A stretch of 64,000 nucleotides of DNA from Planococcus ruber (GTDB lineage Bacteria; Bacillota; Bacilli; Bacillales_A; Planococcaceae): the NCBI RefSeq assembly GCF_022819085.1, contig NZ_JALHAG010000009.1, positions 124,001-188,000 of the forward strand, written 5' to 3'. Both the position numbers and the translations under genes were made by a program. Under the pieces are notes generated by a model. It saw nothing but the letters and a program-made list of their open reading frames with translations, was not told the origin of the DNA and made no database searches. Below, piece by piece: positions 15,619 to 24,778 of this stretch. Each line of letters opens with the position of its first letter. Position 1 is the first letter of the stretch.

Positions 15619-17037
15619 TCATTTCTTCGATTGGTGCCGTTTGATGGCTTCTTGCGCCGCTGCTTGGCCTTGCTCGACACAAGCCGGCATGCCGCCTCCT
15701 TCAAAAGAGCTGCCAATCAGCTGAACCATCGGGAATGCTTTATTCAAGTCTTCTTTTGCCGCTTGGGTGCGGGCTTCATGCCCTACTTGATATTGCGGCA
15801 TCGAATTATTCCAGCGAGTGACGACGGTAAAGTCAGGCTCTCCAGAAATCGGAATCGCTTTTTGCAAATCTTCCAGCACCATCCGTTCAATTTCCTTGTC
15901 CGATAAATCGACGACCGCTTCATCTCCGGTCCGGCCGACAAATGCTTTAAAGAGCATCTTCCCTGCCGGAACATGGGCCGGCCATTTCGTATGCATCGCC
16001 AAACACTTCGTAATCGTAAAATCACTGTTTCTGGAAACCACAAATCCCATGCCGTCTGCAGCAGAAGAGTCGATGGCCGCTCGCGAAAAGGCAATGGACA
16101 CCGTAGCTACGGACGTCGATGGCATTTCTTTCAGATCTTTCAACAAGCCGGCCGGTTCAAATAAAGGCTGAATCTTTTCATGCGGCAAGGCAAAAATCAC
16201 TTCGTCCACGAGAAGGTCCGAGTCATTGTTCAAACGCAGAAGCGCTTTGTCCTGCTCATGCCGAATCTTATCGACTTTCACACCTTTGAGGATGGTGCAA
16301 CCGGATAGCGCATTTTCCAGCGCGTCCACTAAGGTTTGCATGCCATTCTCGAATGTTTGAAAGATGCCTTCACTCGTTGTGGTAAAAGCTTTTGCATCCA
16401 GCGCTTCATCTTTTTTCACGCCAGCAATCAGGCTGCGGTGTTTTTGCTCAATTTGATAGAAAGCTGGAAAAGTAGAAGCCAAACTCATGCGGTCAATATC
16501 TCCGCCGTAAAGGCCGGAAAAAATTGGCTCGATCAAATTCTCCACCAATTCTTTTCCGAAACGGCGGCGCATGAATTTGCCCAGCGGCTGGTCAGCGGAT
16601 CCGGCAGATTTCGGCATGACCAAGTCAGCCGCTGCACGAAATTTCCCGCTCCAGGAAGACAAGTGCGAGCCGATAAATGGCCCCCATTCCGTAGGGACGC
16701 CCATGACGGACCCTTTCGGAATCGGGTGCAATTGATCTTCAACCACTACAAAACTTTCGCCTGCTCCGCTAGCTATCAACTTGTGTTCAATTCCTAACTC
16801 TTGGGCTAAGCTATCTATCGTTTTCGTACGGGAAAGAAACGAGTCTGGTCCACGCTCAATTACAAAACCGTCTCTATGAAGCGTCTGGATTTTTCCGCCT
16901 AAGCGATGCACCGCTTCAATAATTGTGAGATCCAGCGAAATGCCCTGCTCTTTCGCTTGTTTTTGCAAATAGTATGCAGCAGACAGGCCCGATATTCCTC
17001 CGCCCACGACTGCTGCTTTCAGCGTCCGTTCTGTCAC
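15619..17037 (-). CDS. hemY: Coproporphyrinogen/protoporphyrinogen III oxidase
   Basis: A 472-residue FAD-dependent HemY (CgoX) that oxidises coproporphyrinogen III to coproporphyrin III in the Gram-positive coproporphyrin-dependent heme pathway. The N-terminal dinucleotide fold VVGGGISGLSAAYYL (about 10-24) and the ERGPDSFL block are typical; the C-terminal FAD strand QLIGSSFEGGGMPACVEQG is present. The GTG start follows GGGAGTG. Third gene in hemE-hemH-hemY, 27 nt after hemH, with the lipoprotein gene 16 nt downstream. Confidence 0.93.
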   Translation of the reverse strand: MTERTLKAAVVGGGISGLSAAYYLQKQAKEQGISLDLTIIEAVHRLGGKIQTLHRDGFVIERGPDSFLSRTKTIDSLAQELGIEHKLIASGAGESFVVVEDQLHPIPKGSVMGVPTEWGPFIGSHLSSWSGKFRAAADLVMPKSAGSADQPLGKFMRRRFGKELVENLIEPIFSGLYGGDIDRMSLASTFPAFYQIEQKHRSLIAGVKKDEALDAKAFTTTSEGIFQTFENGMQTLVDALENALSGCTILKGVKVDKIRHEQDKALLRLNNDSDLLVDEVIFALPHEKIQPLFEPAGLLKDLKEMPSTSVATVSIAFSRAAIDSSAADGMGFVVSRNSDFTITKCLAMHTKWPAHVPAGKMLFKAFVGRTGDEAVVDLSDKEIERMVLEDLQKAIPISGEPDFTVVTRWNNSMPQYQVGHEARTQAAKEDLNKAFPMVQLIGSSFEGGGMPACVEQGQAAAQEAIKRHQSKK

Positions 17038-17064
17038 GTTTCATATTCACTCCCGATCCAATTA

Positions 17065-17991
17065 TTATTCTGCTAGTTTGTTCAATACCACATCTGCCAG
17101 GCCATCAATGAACAAAGGCTGCACATTCGGCATTTCTGGACGGTGGTACGCTGCACCAATTTCATCGCAAACCACTTTGCACTCATAGTCATTGTCAAAA
17201 AGAACTTCTAAATGGTCCGCTACAAAGCCGACTGGCGTATAAACGAATGAAGTATAGCCTTTTTGTTCGTATAACTCACGCGTTAAGTCCTGTACATCCG
17301 GCCCGATCCATGGCTCTGGCGTTTGGCCGGCACTTTGCCAGCCCACTTCTACGTTTTCGACGCCTGCCGCTTCAGAAATCAAAGCGGCTGTCTCTTTCAA
17401 TTGGTCCGGGTAAGGATCGCCATTTGCAATGATTTTCTCTGGCAATGAATGCGCAGAAACGATCAAGCAAGATTTAGCGCGTTCTTCTTCCGACATGGCA
17501 GCAAAAGTTGCACTCACTTTTTCGCTCCAGTATTGGATGAATTTCGGCTCTGTGTACCAGCTTTCAACAGATACTAACTCGATGCCCGCTTTTTCAGCAG
17601 CTTCTGCTGCGCGGCCATTGTAGGATTTTACCGAGAAAGTAGAGAAATGCGGTGCAAGAACAATCGATACGGCTTCTTTAATGCCATCGCGAGCCATTGC
17701 AGCGACACCGTCTTCCACAAATGGTTCGATATGCTTCAAGCCAAGGTATACTTTAAAGTCGATTTCATCCTGCACTTCATTTAGGCGAGCACCTAAAGCA
17801 TCCGCTTGGTCTTGTGTAATTTTCGCAAGCGGCGACAATCCGCCGATCGCTTTATAGCGGCTGCGCAAATCTTCCAGGCTTTCTTCGCTCGGCTTGCGGC
17901 CATGGCGAATATGCGTGTAATAACGTTCGATATCCGCTTCCTCGTATGGTGTACCATAAGCCATTACCAATAATCCCATTGTCTTTTTCAA
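17065..17991 (-). CDS. hemH: Coproporphyrin ferrochelatase
   Basis: A 308-residue soluble ferrochelatase (HemH/CpfC) that inserts iron into coproporphyrin III. The iron-site histidine is in SAHSLPEKI (about 180) and the acidic partner in the segment [17 protein letters not shown] chose the TTG start ([18 protein letters not shown]): GAGGTG lies 7 nt upstream, whereas the preceding ATG and GTG overlap that SD, and the resulting N terminus aligns with B. subtilis HemH. It lies between hemE and hemY with 32- and 27-nt gaps. Confidence 0.93.
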   Translation of the reverse strand: MKKTMGLLVMAYGTPYEEADIERYYTHIRHGRKPSEESLEDLRSRYKAIGGLSPLAKITQDQADALGARLNEVQDEIDFKVYLGLKHIEPFVEDGVAAMARDGIKEAVSIVLAPHFSTFSVKSYNGRAAEAAEKAGIELVSVESWYTEPKFIQYWSEKVSATFAAMSEEERAKSCLIVSAHSLPEKIIANGDPYPDQLKETAALISEAAGVENVEVGWQSAGQTPEPWIGPDVQDLTRELYEQKGYTSFVYTPVGFVADHLEVLFDNDYECKVVCDEIGAAYHRPEMPNVQPLFIDGLADVVLNKLAE

Positions 17992-18023
17992 TTCCATCAC
18001 CTCATAAGAAATTTTTGCTTCAA

Positions 18024-19070
18024 TTAATTGTTTGCTTTATAGGCAGCACTGTACTCATGCACAAATGCGGTTAATCGTTTTAAAGTATCCGGCTGTACTT
18101 CCGGGAAGACACCGTGCCCTAAATTGAAGATGTGGCCGTCTTGCTGCAGGCCCATATCCAAAATCTTTTTCGCACGCTCTTCAATGACCGGCCAATCTGC
18201 CAGCAGGAAGGATGGATCGAAGTTTCCTTGCAAAGTCTTCGTCAATCCCATATTCCGCGCTTCAGAAATCGGCAAGCGCCAATCCAGGCCGACTACATCG
18301 ACTGGCAAGTCATGCCATTCTTTAGCCAAATGGCTTGCGCCGACACCAAAAATCGTCAAAGGCACGCCTTCAGTCCGAAGCTCTGCAAAAATCCGATCCA
18401 TGACCGGCTTAATGAAAATGCGGTAATCCTCCACATTCAAAGCTCCAACCCACGAGTCGAAAATTTGGACAGCTTTTGCTCCCGCTTTTACTTGCGCTTT
18501 TACATAAGGGATGATGGTATCTGCCAATTTATCCATCAAGGCAAACCACATTTCCGGCTCAGATGCCATCATCGCTTTTGTTTTGTTATAGCTTTTCGAT
18601 GGCCCGCCTTCAATCATATAACTGGCAAGTGTGAAAGGCGCACCTGAGAACCCGATCAGCGGCACATTCAATTGTTCTTGCGTCAAAATGCGGATGGTTT
18701 CAAGAACGAAATCGACGTCCTGCTCCGGGTTGATTTCGCCGAGGCGCTGAATATCTGCCATTGTACGGATCGGGTTATCGATAACCGGACCAACTCCAGC
18801 TTTGATTTCAACGTCTACGCCGATTGCCGGCAGCGGCGTCACGATGTCTTTGTAAAGAATCGCTGCGTCCACATTGTACTGTTCGACAGGAAGCTTTGTC
18901 ACATAAGCGCAAAGCTCCGGCTGGTGCGTAATTTGCTCCAGTGAGTATTTTTCTTTTATTTTGCGGTATTCCGGCTGTGAACGGCCAGCTTGGCGCATAT
19001 ACCATACTGGCGTATGTTCCGTTTTTTCTCCGCGGGCAGCTCTTAAGTACGTGTCGTTAAATGCTGTCAT
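18024..19070 (-). CDS. hemE: Uroporphyrinogen decarboxylase
   Basis: A 348-residue HemE that converts uroporphyrinogen III to coproporphyrinogen III. The signature [14 protein letters not shown] (about 23-36) and the second signature [17 protein letters not shown] (about 138-154) are intact. It is first in the hemEHY-lipoprotein operon and is divergent from hmoB, which degrades the pathway's product. The SD is AAGGGATG ahead of ATG. Confidence 0.95.
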   Translation of the reverse strand: MTAFNDTYLRAARGEKTEHTPVWYMRQAGRSQPEYRKIKEKYSLEQITHQPELCAYVTKLPVEQYNVDAAILYKDIVTPLPAIGVDVEIKAGVGPVIDNPIRTMADIQRLGEINPEQDVDFVLETIRILTQEQLNVPLIGFSGAPFTLASYMIEGGPSKSYNKTKAMMASEPEMWFALMDKLADTIIPYVKAQVKAGAKAVQIFDSWVGALNVEDYRIFIKPVMDRIFAELRTEGVPLTIFGVGASHLAKEWHDLPVDVVGLDWRLPISEARNMGLTKTLQGNFDPSFLLADWPVIEERAKKILDMGLQQDGHIFNLGHGVFPEVQPDTLKRLTAFVHEYSAAYKANN

Positions 19071-19279
19071 ATTTTTTTCATCCCTTCAATCTTATCTTCC
19101 ACTGCGTTCTATTTCGTTATCCGTAATTTACTATAGACGCTCCGCTTCCTATTGTATAGATTCCTTAAGGAAATGTCATAAATTAGACTCTTCTCGCTTC
19201 ACAGCTTGTACATAAAGCGTTTTATGTTTTTAGATAAGGGAAGAATAAGATTAGAATATAGAATGAGGAGGTATTTTGG

Positions 19280-19789
19280 ATGAATTTATTTATGACCACT
19301 GGAACTTACGAATTTATGAAGAAAATGAGAGAAAAGCACCCGCAGGAAACGATGGTGCTGATGCAAGGGGAAAATACGACCTTGCTGCTCCATGAAACGG
19401 AAGGCAAAACGATTTTCCAGACGCCGCGGCGTTATGAAGTTGTCGATGGCACCGGCACGTTTAAGGAAAAAGGCTTTTTTGTCATGAACCATATTCCGGT
19501 GACGGATGAAGGCCGGCCGATTTTTGAGCACCGGTTTAAAAACCGGGCAGGAGCCGTTGAAAATGAACCCGGATATGTGGCCTTCCGTGTCCTGCGCCCT
19601 GTAGATTCAGATACGTATGTCGTGCTGACCGAATGGGAATCTCCAGCTTTCTATGAAAAATGGAAAGAATCTCAGGCTTTTTCAAAAGCGCATGAAACAC
19701 AAGCGGATGCACCAGCCGAAAAACGGCAGCATATTTTCTCCGGTTCTTCTTATATCACCATGTACAAAGCAAAGCCGGAAGAAAAATAA
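19280..19789 (+). CDS. hmoB: Heme-degrading monooxygenase HmoB
   Basis: A 169-residue protein of the antibiotic-biosynthesis-monooxygenase (IsdG-like) fold, equivalent to B. subtilis HmoB (YhgC), which cleaves heme and releases iron. The N-terminal half is a HmoB-type extension and the C-terminal ABM domain (about 65-165) includes NRAGAVENEPGYVAFRVLRP and TEWESPAFYEKWKES. Strong SD GAGGAGG. It is divergent from hemE, the same arrangement as B. subtilis yhgC-hemEHY. Confidence 0.87.
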   Translation: MNLFMTTGTYEFMKKMREKHPQETMVLMQGENTTLLLHETEGKTIFQTPRRYEVVDGTGTFKEKGFFVMNHIPVTDEGRPIFEHRFKNRAGAVENEPGYVAFRVLRPVDSDTYVVLTEWESPAFYEKWKESQAFSKAHETQADAPAEKRQHIFSGSSYITMYKAKPEEK

Positions 19790-19795
19790 TAAGCG

Positions 19796-19820
19796 AGCCT
19801 CATCTAATGAGGCTTCTTTA
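19796..19820 (+). terminator. hmoB terminator
   Basis: Eight-bp stem AGCCTCAT/ATGAGGCT followed by TCTTTAAT, between hmoB and the antiporter gene; moderate strength. Confidence 0.65.
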
Positions 19821-19846
19821 ATACATAGACGACTGGAGGAAAATAA

Positions 19847-20842
19847 ATGGTTTTTATTTACTTTATCCTAGCTGCCATCGTAACCGTAATTGCGTCCATC
19901 AAATTATCGCAATATGCTGATGTCATCAGCGAGAAAACTGCGATGGGCGGGATGATGGTCGGCACCTTGCTACTTGCTGGAGCAACTTCCCTTCCGGAAG
20001 TTTCGACAAGCTTTTCTGCAGCAGCCATCGGCAATGCCGATATTGCAGTCGGCAATATGATCGGCTCCAATTTGTTTAATTTATTTATCCTGGCAACTTT
20101 TGACTTCCTGCTGCGCCGCAGACGGATTTTGGAACGTGCCAGCAAAGATCACCTGTACACGGCATTTCTCGGCTTATTGCTGACTGTCCTTGTCATCCTT
20201 TCTTTGTGGCTGCGAATCGATATTTCCTTCCTGGGAATTGGGCTGGATGCGTTAATCATCGCGGTCGCCTATATTGCCGGTATGGTATTCATCAATAAGC
20301 TCCAATCGCAGGATCCTTCTATAGAAGAATCGGCAGTTTCAGAACAAGAGCCGGATAACCCAAGCGGAGATTTGTCGCCTAAAGCCGCCATCGTCCGATT
20401 TATCATTGCGGCTTTGGTCGTTCTTGGAACCGGTACTGCTCTTTCGGTCACAGGAGATGAAATAGCCGTCATTACGGGAATCGGCTCCAGCTTTATCGGC
20501 AGTTTCCTGATTGCGGCCACCACATCACTTCCGGAAGCCATTTCTGTATTCGTCGCGTTGCGGTTGAATAACGTCAATATGGCAGTCGGCGCCATTTTGG
20601 GCAGCAATATCTTTAATATGATCATCTTGGCCATTTCTGACCCCGTTTATACAGCAGGGCCTATCCTGTCCGCGGTTTCCGGAGCGCATATGATTATCGC
20701 AGTCGGTGTTCTCGCCATGTCTCTTTTGACCATTTATGCTTTGATGCAGAAGAAAACATTGTCCAATGCGATTTATGCAGTTCCTTCTATCTTAATGGTG
20801 ATCATCTACTTTGTGGCCACCTTCTTAAACTTTAATTATTAA
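19847..20842 (+). CDS. Calcium/sodium (CaCA-family) antiporter
   Basis: A 331-residue membrane protein with the two inverted alpha-repeats of the Ca2+:cation antiporter superfamily: GATSLPEVSTSFSAAAIGN...GSNLFNLFIL (about 40-85) and ATTSLPEAISVFVALRLNN...GSNIFNMIIL (about 222-265). About 10-11 helices are expected with an acidic loop between halves (EESAVSEQEPD). It probably exchanges Ca2+ (or K+) for Na+ or H+ across the plasma membrane. SD GGAGG. It does not appear in the B. subtilis hmoB neighbourhood as I recall it, so it is likely a lineage insertion. Confidence 0.85.
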   Translation: MVFIYFILAAIVTVIASIKLSQYADVISEKTAMGGMMVGTLLLAGATSLPEVSTSFSAAAIGNADIAVGNMIGSNLFNLFILATFDFLLRRRRILERASKDHLYTAFLGLLLTVLVILSLWLRIDISFLGIGLDALIIAVAYIAGMVFINKLQSQDPSIEESAVSEQEPDNPSGDLSPKAAIVRFIIAALVVLGTGTALSVTGDEIAVITGIGSSFIGSFLIAATTSLPEAISVFVALRLNNVNMAVGAILGSNIFNMIILAISDPVYTAGPILSAVSGAHMIIAVGVLAMSLLTIYALMQKKTLSNAIYAVPSILMVIIYFVATFLNFNY

Positions 20843-20868
20843 AGAGGGCTCTGCGCCCTCTTTTTTAT
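20843..20868 (+). terminator. Terminator of the antiporter gene
   Basis: Compact hairpin AGAGGGC...GCCCTCT followed by six T. Confidence 0.88.
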
Positions 20869-20974
20869 TTTGCAAGTCCGTCTCTTCTTCTTTACATTTC
20901 CCTTCTATTCTCTTCGAGCTGATGTGCTATGATTGTAGTGGAACTATTTTGACTATTGAAGGGAGATCCAGAAG

Positions 20975-22144
20975 ATGCTTGAAAAATTATATAACCGACT
21001 CGAAGAACGCTATCCAGAAATGGTGAAGATCCGCCGCCGCCTGCATATGAATCCGGAACCTTCCTTCCATGAATCCAAAACAGCGGCTTTTATCCGCAAT
21101 TATTATGAACAGTTGGGAATTGAAGTAGAGCACGGAATTGGCGGGAATGGCGTAGTAGCAACGATCCGAGGCGCAAAACCCGGAAAAACTGTTGCTTTGC
21201 GCGCTGATTTCGATGCACTGCCAATCCAGGACTTAAAAGAAAACGTCCCTTATAAATCGCAAGTGCCAGGCGTGATGCATGCATGCGGACATGATGGGCA
21301 TACGGCCACTTTATTAGTGCTTGGAAAAACCCTCCATGAAATGCGCGACGAATTGAAAGGCACTTACCGGCTCATTCACCAGCATGCCGAAGAACTTGCT
21401 CCCGGAGGTGCAAAGCCGATGATTGAAGCGGGCGTTTTAGAAGGCGTTGACGTTATTTTCGGTACGCATTTATGGTCTACTACTCCATATGGCCGAATCG
21501 ATTACCGGGTTGGACCGGTGATGGCCGCAGCCGACAGCTTCACGATAAACGTTCAAGGGCGCGGCGGCCATGGGGCCATGCCGCATGAAACAAAAGATGC
21601 CGTGGTCATTGGTTCGCAACTTGTCAATAATCTCCAACAATTGGTTGCCCGCCGCGTTGACCCGCTTGAGTCGGCTGTATTGTCTGTCACTTCATTTGTT
21701 GCAGAAAACCCGTTTAATATCATTGCGGACCAAGCCGTCCTTTCCGGAACAGTCCGCACCTTTTCAGAAGAAACACGGTTGCTGATGGAAAAGGAAATGC
21801 AGCGCGTCGTTGACGGCACGAATATTGCTACGGATAGCCATAGCGATTTCAACTTTATGAGAGGCTATCCGGCGGTCGTCAACCATGAAGCCGAAACAAT
21901 GTACTTAAAAGAAATTGCTGAAGCCGTTCCCGGAGTCACTGAGGTCTATGAATGCCCTCCTCAAATGGGCGGCGAAGATTTCGCCTATTACCTTCAAGAA
22001 ATCCCAGGAACGTTCTTCTTCACAGGAGCAATGCCGGACGGCGCGGTCTACCCGCACCATCATCCGAAATTCGATTTCAAAGAAGAAGCGATGCTGCTGG
22101 CAGCTAAAACTTTAGGGACAGCTGCAGTAAATTTCCACGAATAA
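20975..22144 (+). CDS. yhaA: M20-family N-acyl-amino-acid amidohydrolase
   Basis: A 389-residue M20D metallohydrolase (hippurate hydrolase/aminoacylase-like) that cleaves N-acyl amino acids. Metal ligands are visible in VMHACGHDGHTA (about 99-110), HAEELAPGGA (catalytic/metal Glu pair) and the C-terminal MGGEDFAYYLQ (about 330-340), with the lid/dimer domain GRGGHGAMPHETKDAV between them. It sits beside ecsAB as yhaA does in B. subtilis. No signal peptide, so cytosolic. Strong SD AAGGGAG. Confidence 0.85.
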   Translation: MLEKLYNRLEERYPEMVKIRRRLHMNPEPSFHESKTAAFIRNYYEQLGIEVEHGIGGNGVVATIRGAKPGKTVALRADFDALPIQDLKENVPYKSQVPGVMHACGHDGHTATLLVLGKTLHEMRDELKGTYRLIHQHAEELAPGGAKPMIEAGVLEGVDVIFGTHLWSTTPYGRIDYRVGPVMAAADSFTINVQGRGGHGAMPHETKDAVVIGSQLVNNLQQLVARRVDPLESAVLSVTSFVAENPFNIIADQAVLSGTVRTFSEETRLLMEKEMQRVVDGTNIATDSHSDFNFMRGYPAVVNHEAETMYLKEIAEAVPGVTEVYECPPQMGGEDFAYYLQEIPGTFFFTGAMPDGAVYPHHHPKFDFKEEAMLLAAKTLGTAAVNFHE

Positions 22145-22187
22145 AAAAGGAGTCGGCCCACGTAATTTTGGGGCCAACTCCTTTTTT
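22143..22187. terminator. Bidirectional terminator between yhaA and ecsB
   Basis: Long stem AAAAAAGGAGTxGGCCC / GGGCCAACTCCTTTTTT between convergent genes; T run on both sides. Confidence 0.9.
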
Positions 22188-23386
22188 CATTTTTTCTTCT
22201 TCGCAAAAGCTAACGTAATAAAAGAAACAATCAAAACGGCTGCCAGTGCAATCAATGCTATGGCAGGCTCTCCAGCTATCAGCAAAACGATTGCCACAAG
22301 CACCGCTTGGATGCTTTGAAGGATCAACACCAGTTTTCCGACTGCTTGCTCTCGGCTGAAAGCTGTCAGCGGAAATAAATTATCCATGCGGAAATGCTGT
22401 TTTTGATTCAGGCCCTGCCAAATTTGGATGCTGGAAGCGAATGCCAAGGCAGCGATGAAAATAGCGATGGCCACTGGAAATGGAATCAGCCATGCACCTG
22501 CCATCGAAATGGCCGTCAAGCGAATCCATAAATAGAACAATTCGTCCGACCGGATAAAGGTTCTTAAAATTAAATAGAAGTGAGCATTTTGCGGCCCCGT
22601 TTTGACCAGGCCGTAAATCCAGTTTAGCCAAGCCCGCTCTTTTACTTTCCCTTTAATGTGCGGAACATCCGTGAAGTAATTCGCGAATTGGTAAAACCGC
22701 AGCATCCGGTTTTCTTCGAGCCGGATGAAATGTTCGTAAGCAAAGGCTTTTCCTGCCGCCTGCCCTTTCACCCACCGGCCGTAAACAATCATGGCAAACA
22801 AAAAGAGCACGGCTATCAGCAGATTGCCGATGACGTAGAAATAGACGAAGAGCAGCACCAAAACAAAACGGACCAGCCGGTCAAGCCAGGCATCTCTCCC
22901 CGCTTTCGCTTGGCGGAACGAAAATTCGGTTTGGATGTTCCACCATTTGATCAATAGCAGCAAGATCGGCAACCCGATCAATAAAGACGATGGCAATCCG
23001 TATAAAGCGTTGGCCATCGGCAATGACACGATAAACGCAATCACCGGCAAATACAATTGGGAAAAAAACGACCATTTCAATGCCGGCTTCAGAAATTCAT
23101 CCAGTTTGCTTTCAAGCGGCAAAAAGTAGACCATGTCCGCTTCCTTTAATAGAGTGGAAGGTGCGCTAAATGCCAGCAGCAAAGCGAAAACAAACGCCAT
23201 AAGCCATGCGCCGGGAAAATCCGGCGGCACGTTTTGCACCCATTCGCTGTAGGCATAGCCCGCTGCACCGATGGCAAAAAGAAGCACAACTGCAATATGG
23301 CCCGTGAATATATATTTTAAATAGTTCTGGACTTCCCGCATATATTTTTGAAGCCGGTTATCCCATACCTCATGCAAGTTCTTCAT
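22187..23386 (-). CDS. ecsB: ABC transporter permease EcsB
   Basis: A 399-residue, 8-10 helix integral membrane protein, partner of EcsA. In B. subtilis EcsAB affects secretion, regulated intramembrane proteolysis (RasP), competence and sporulation; the transported substrate is unknown. The hydrophobic pattern and blocks HGLNEKQHFRM-like (GLNQKQHFRMDNLFPL) fit EcsB. The start MKNLHEVW follows GAGG; it overlaps ecsA by 17 nt. EcsC, the third gene of the B. subtilis cluster, is absent here. Confidence 0.87.
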   Translation of the reverse strand: MKNLHEVWDNRLQKYMREVQNYLKYIFTGHIAVVLLFAIGAAGYAYSEWVQNVPPDFPGAWLMAFVFALLLAFSAPSTLLKEADMVYFLPLESKLDEFLKPALKWSFFSQLYLPVIAFIVSLPMANALYGLPSSLLIGLPILLLLIKWWNIQTEFSFRQAKAGRDAWLDRLVRFVLVLLFVYFYVIGNLLIAVLFLFAMIVYGRWVKGQAAGKAFAYEHFIRLEENRMLRFYQFANYFTDVPHIKGKVKERAWLNWIYGLVKTGPQNAHFYLILRTFIRSDELFYLWIRLTAISMAGAWLIPFPVAIAIFIAALAFASSIQIWQGLNQKQHFRMDNLFPLTAFSREQAVGKLVLILQSIQAVLVAIVLLIAGEPAIALIALAAVLIVSFITLAFAKKKK

Positions 23387-24119
23387 TGACAGCATCCTCA
23401 GTCATCGCAATATATAAATCATCTAATGAAGCGTCCGGCATATCAAATGCTTTCCTCAGATCCTTCATGGTGCCGACTGCCCGAATGCGCCCATTGTGCA
23501 AAAGGATGATGCGGTCGCAATAGCGCTCGGCCGTAGACAGGATATGGGTCGACATGAGCACCGAAGCCCCTTTTTTCTTTTGCTTCTCCATTTGGTCGAG
23601 CAAGGATTTGATGCCAAGCGGATCGAGCCCGACAAACGGTTCGTCGATGATATACAAAGCCGGATCCACGAGGAATGCACTCATAATCATGACTTTTTGG
23701 CGCATCCCTTTAGAGAAATGGGAAGGAAACCATTTCAGCCTTTTTTCCATGCGAAATTCTTTCAATAATTCAGCCGAACGTTTTTCAAAACGGGCCGGTT
23801 CAATATTATAGGCCATCGCTGTCAATTCCAAATGTTCGCGGAGCGTCAACTCTTCGTATAGAACCGGTGTTTCCGGAATATAGGAAAAGGACGAGCGGTA
23901 AGCATCCATGTCTTCTTCAAATTTTTTGCCGTTCAGCCGGATTTTTCCTGATTTGGGCTCCATCAATCCGATGATGTGCTTGATCGTTGTACTTTTTCCG
24001 GCTCCATTCAAGCCGATTAAGCCGACCAATTCCCCTTTGTTAATTGAAAATGTCACATCTTGCAAGACGGGTTTGCGCGTATAGCCCCCGGTCAGCGACT
24101 GGACTTCCAAAATTGCCAA
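23370..24119 (-). CDS. ecsA: ABC transporter ATP-binding protein EcsA
   Basis: A 249-residue ATPase with Walker A GLNGAGKST (about 36-44), the EcsA-typical YIPETPVLYEELTLREHLELTAMAY block, signature HFSKGMRQKV, Walker B LYIIDEPFVGLDP and H-loop STHIL. The TTG start (MAILEVQSLTGGYT) is chosen because AGAGG lies 8 nt upstream and the N terminus then aligns with B. subtilis EcsA. It is divergent from hit, the same arrangement as in B. subtilis. Confidence 0.92.
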   Translation of the reverse strand: MAILEVQSLTGGYTRKPVLQDVTFSINKGELVGLIGLNGAGKSTTIKHIIGLMEPKSGKIRLNGKKFEEDMDAYRSSFSYIPETPVLYEELTLREHLELTAMAYNIEPARFEKRSAELLKEFRMEKRLKWFPSHFSKGMRQKVMIMSAFLVDPALYIIDEPFVGLDPLGIKSLLDQMEKQKKKGASVLMSTHILSTAERYCDRIILLHNGRIRAVGTMKDLRKAFDMPDASLDDLYIAMTEDAVNEELA

Positions 24120-24223
24120 TCTCAACACCTCTTTCTTTCCTTTATTGTATCAAATCTCCTGTATGATTTCTTTTGGGAGAAACAAAATATGATAAACTGG
24201 TAAAAATGGAAAGGATGATGACA

Positions 24224-24646
24224 ATGACCAATTGTATTTTCTGCAAAATTATTGCCGGCGATATCCCAAGCGTGAAAGTTTATGAAGACGAGCATGTTTA
24301 TGCGTTCATGGACATCATGCCGCTATCCAAAGGGCACACGCTCCTTATTCCAAAAACGCATCGCGAGTTTGTCTATGACATGACGCCGGAAGAAGCTTCC
24401 CATCTTTTCAGTGTTGCACCGAAAATTGCTTCCGCCATCAAAGAGACATTCGAACCGGAAGGCATGAACTTATTGAACAATAACGGCGCTAAGGCAGGCC
24501 AAAGCGTTTTCCATTTCCACCTTCATTTCATCCCGCGCTACGGTGAAACGGATGGATTCGGGGCAAAATGGATGACGAAAGAAAAAGAATTCACAACCGA
24601 ACGAATTCAGGAACTGGCTGGACAGGTAAAGGAAAAACTGGCTTAA
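24224..24646 (+). CDS. hit: HIT-family nucleotide-binding protein
   Basis: A 140-residue histidine-triad protein of the Hint/PKCI branch, a nucleoside phosphoramidase/hydrolase. N-terminal CIFCKIIAGDIPS with a CxxC pair, central NNNGAKAGQSVFHFHLHFIPRY holding the HxHxH triad (about 99-103). The ATG at 24224 is chosen for AAAGGA at 8 nt; upstream ATGs lack spacing and the resulting N terminus fits family length. Divergent from ecsA. Confidence 0.93.
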   Translation: MTNCIFCKIIAGDIPSVKVYEDEHVYAFMDIMPLSKGHTLLIPKTHREFVYDMTPEEASHLFSVAPKIASAIKETFEPEGMNLLNNNGAKAGQSVFHFHLHFIPRYGETDGFGAKWMTKEKEFTTERIQELAGQVKEKLA

Positions 24647-24650
24647 ATGC

Positions 24651-24679
24651 TTGCTTTCGTTCGCAATAAAGGATAGAAT
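24651..24679 (+). promoter_or_regulatory. trpP promoter (sigma-A type)
   Basis: TTGCTT (24651-24656), 17-bp spacer, TAGAAT (24674-24679). It gives an untranslated leader of about 75 nt carrying the TRAP-like triplets. Confidence 0.7.
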
Positions 24680-24707
24680 CAGGATAAGTTTTTTCGCCGG
24701 CGGCCAC

Positions 24708-24778
24708 GAGGGCACGTCCGGGAAAGAGCAAAAAGAGTCGAGCTGAGGAGAGATGAGAAATGAATACGAAGAATTTAG
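24708..24778 (+). promoter_or_regulatory. TRAP (MtrB) RNA-binding site over the trpP SD
   Basis: GAG triplets at 24735, 24740, 24745, 24750 and 24755 have exact 5-nt periodicity (2-nt spacers), with further GAG at 24708 and 24726, AAG at 24769 and TAG at 24776. TRAP, the tryptophan-activated 11-mer, binds up to eleven (G/U)AG repeats with 2-3 nt spacers. Here the core covers the SD GGAGAG and reaches the ATG at 24760, so bound TRAP would block translation, as known for B. subtilis trpP. Confidence 0.78.

Noticed and set aside
19215..19245. SigB-like promoter (GTTTTA-N13-GGGAAG) before hmoB
   Set aside because: The -10 element fits poorly and a sigma-A-like TAGAAT lies nearby; no independent support.
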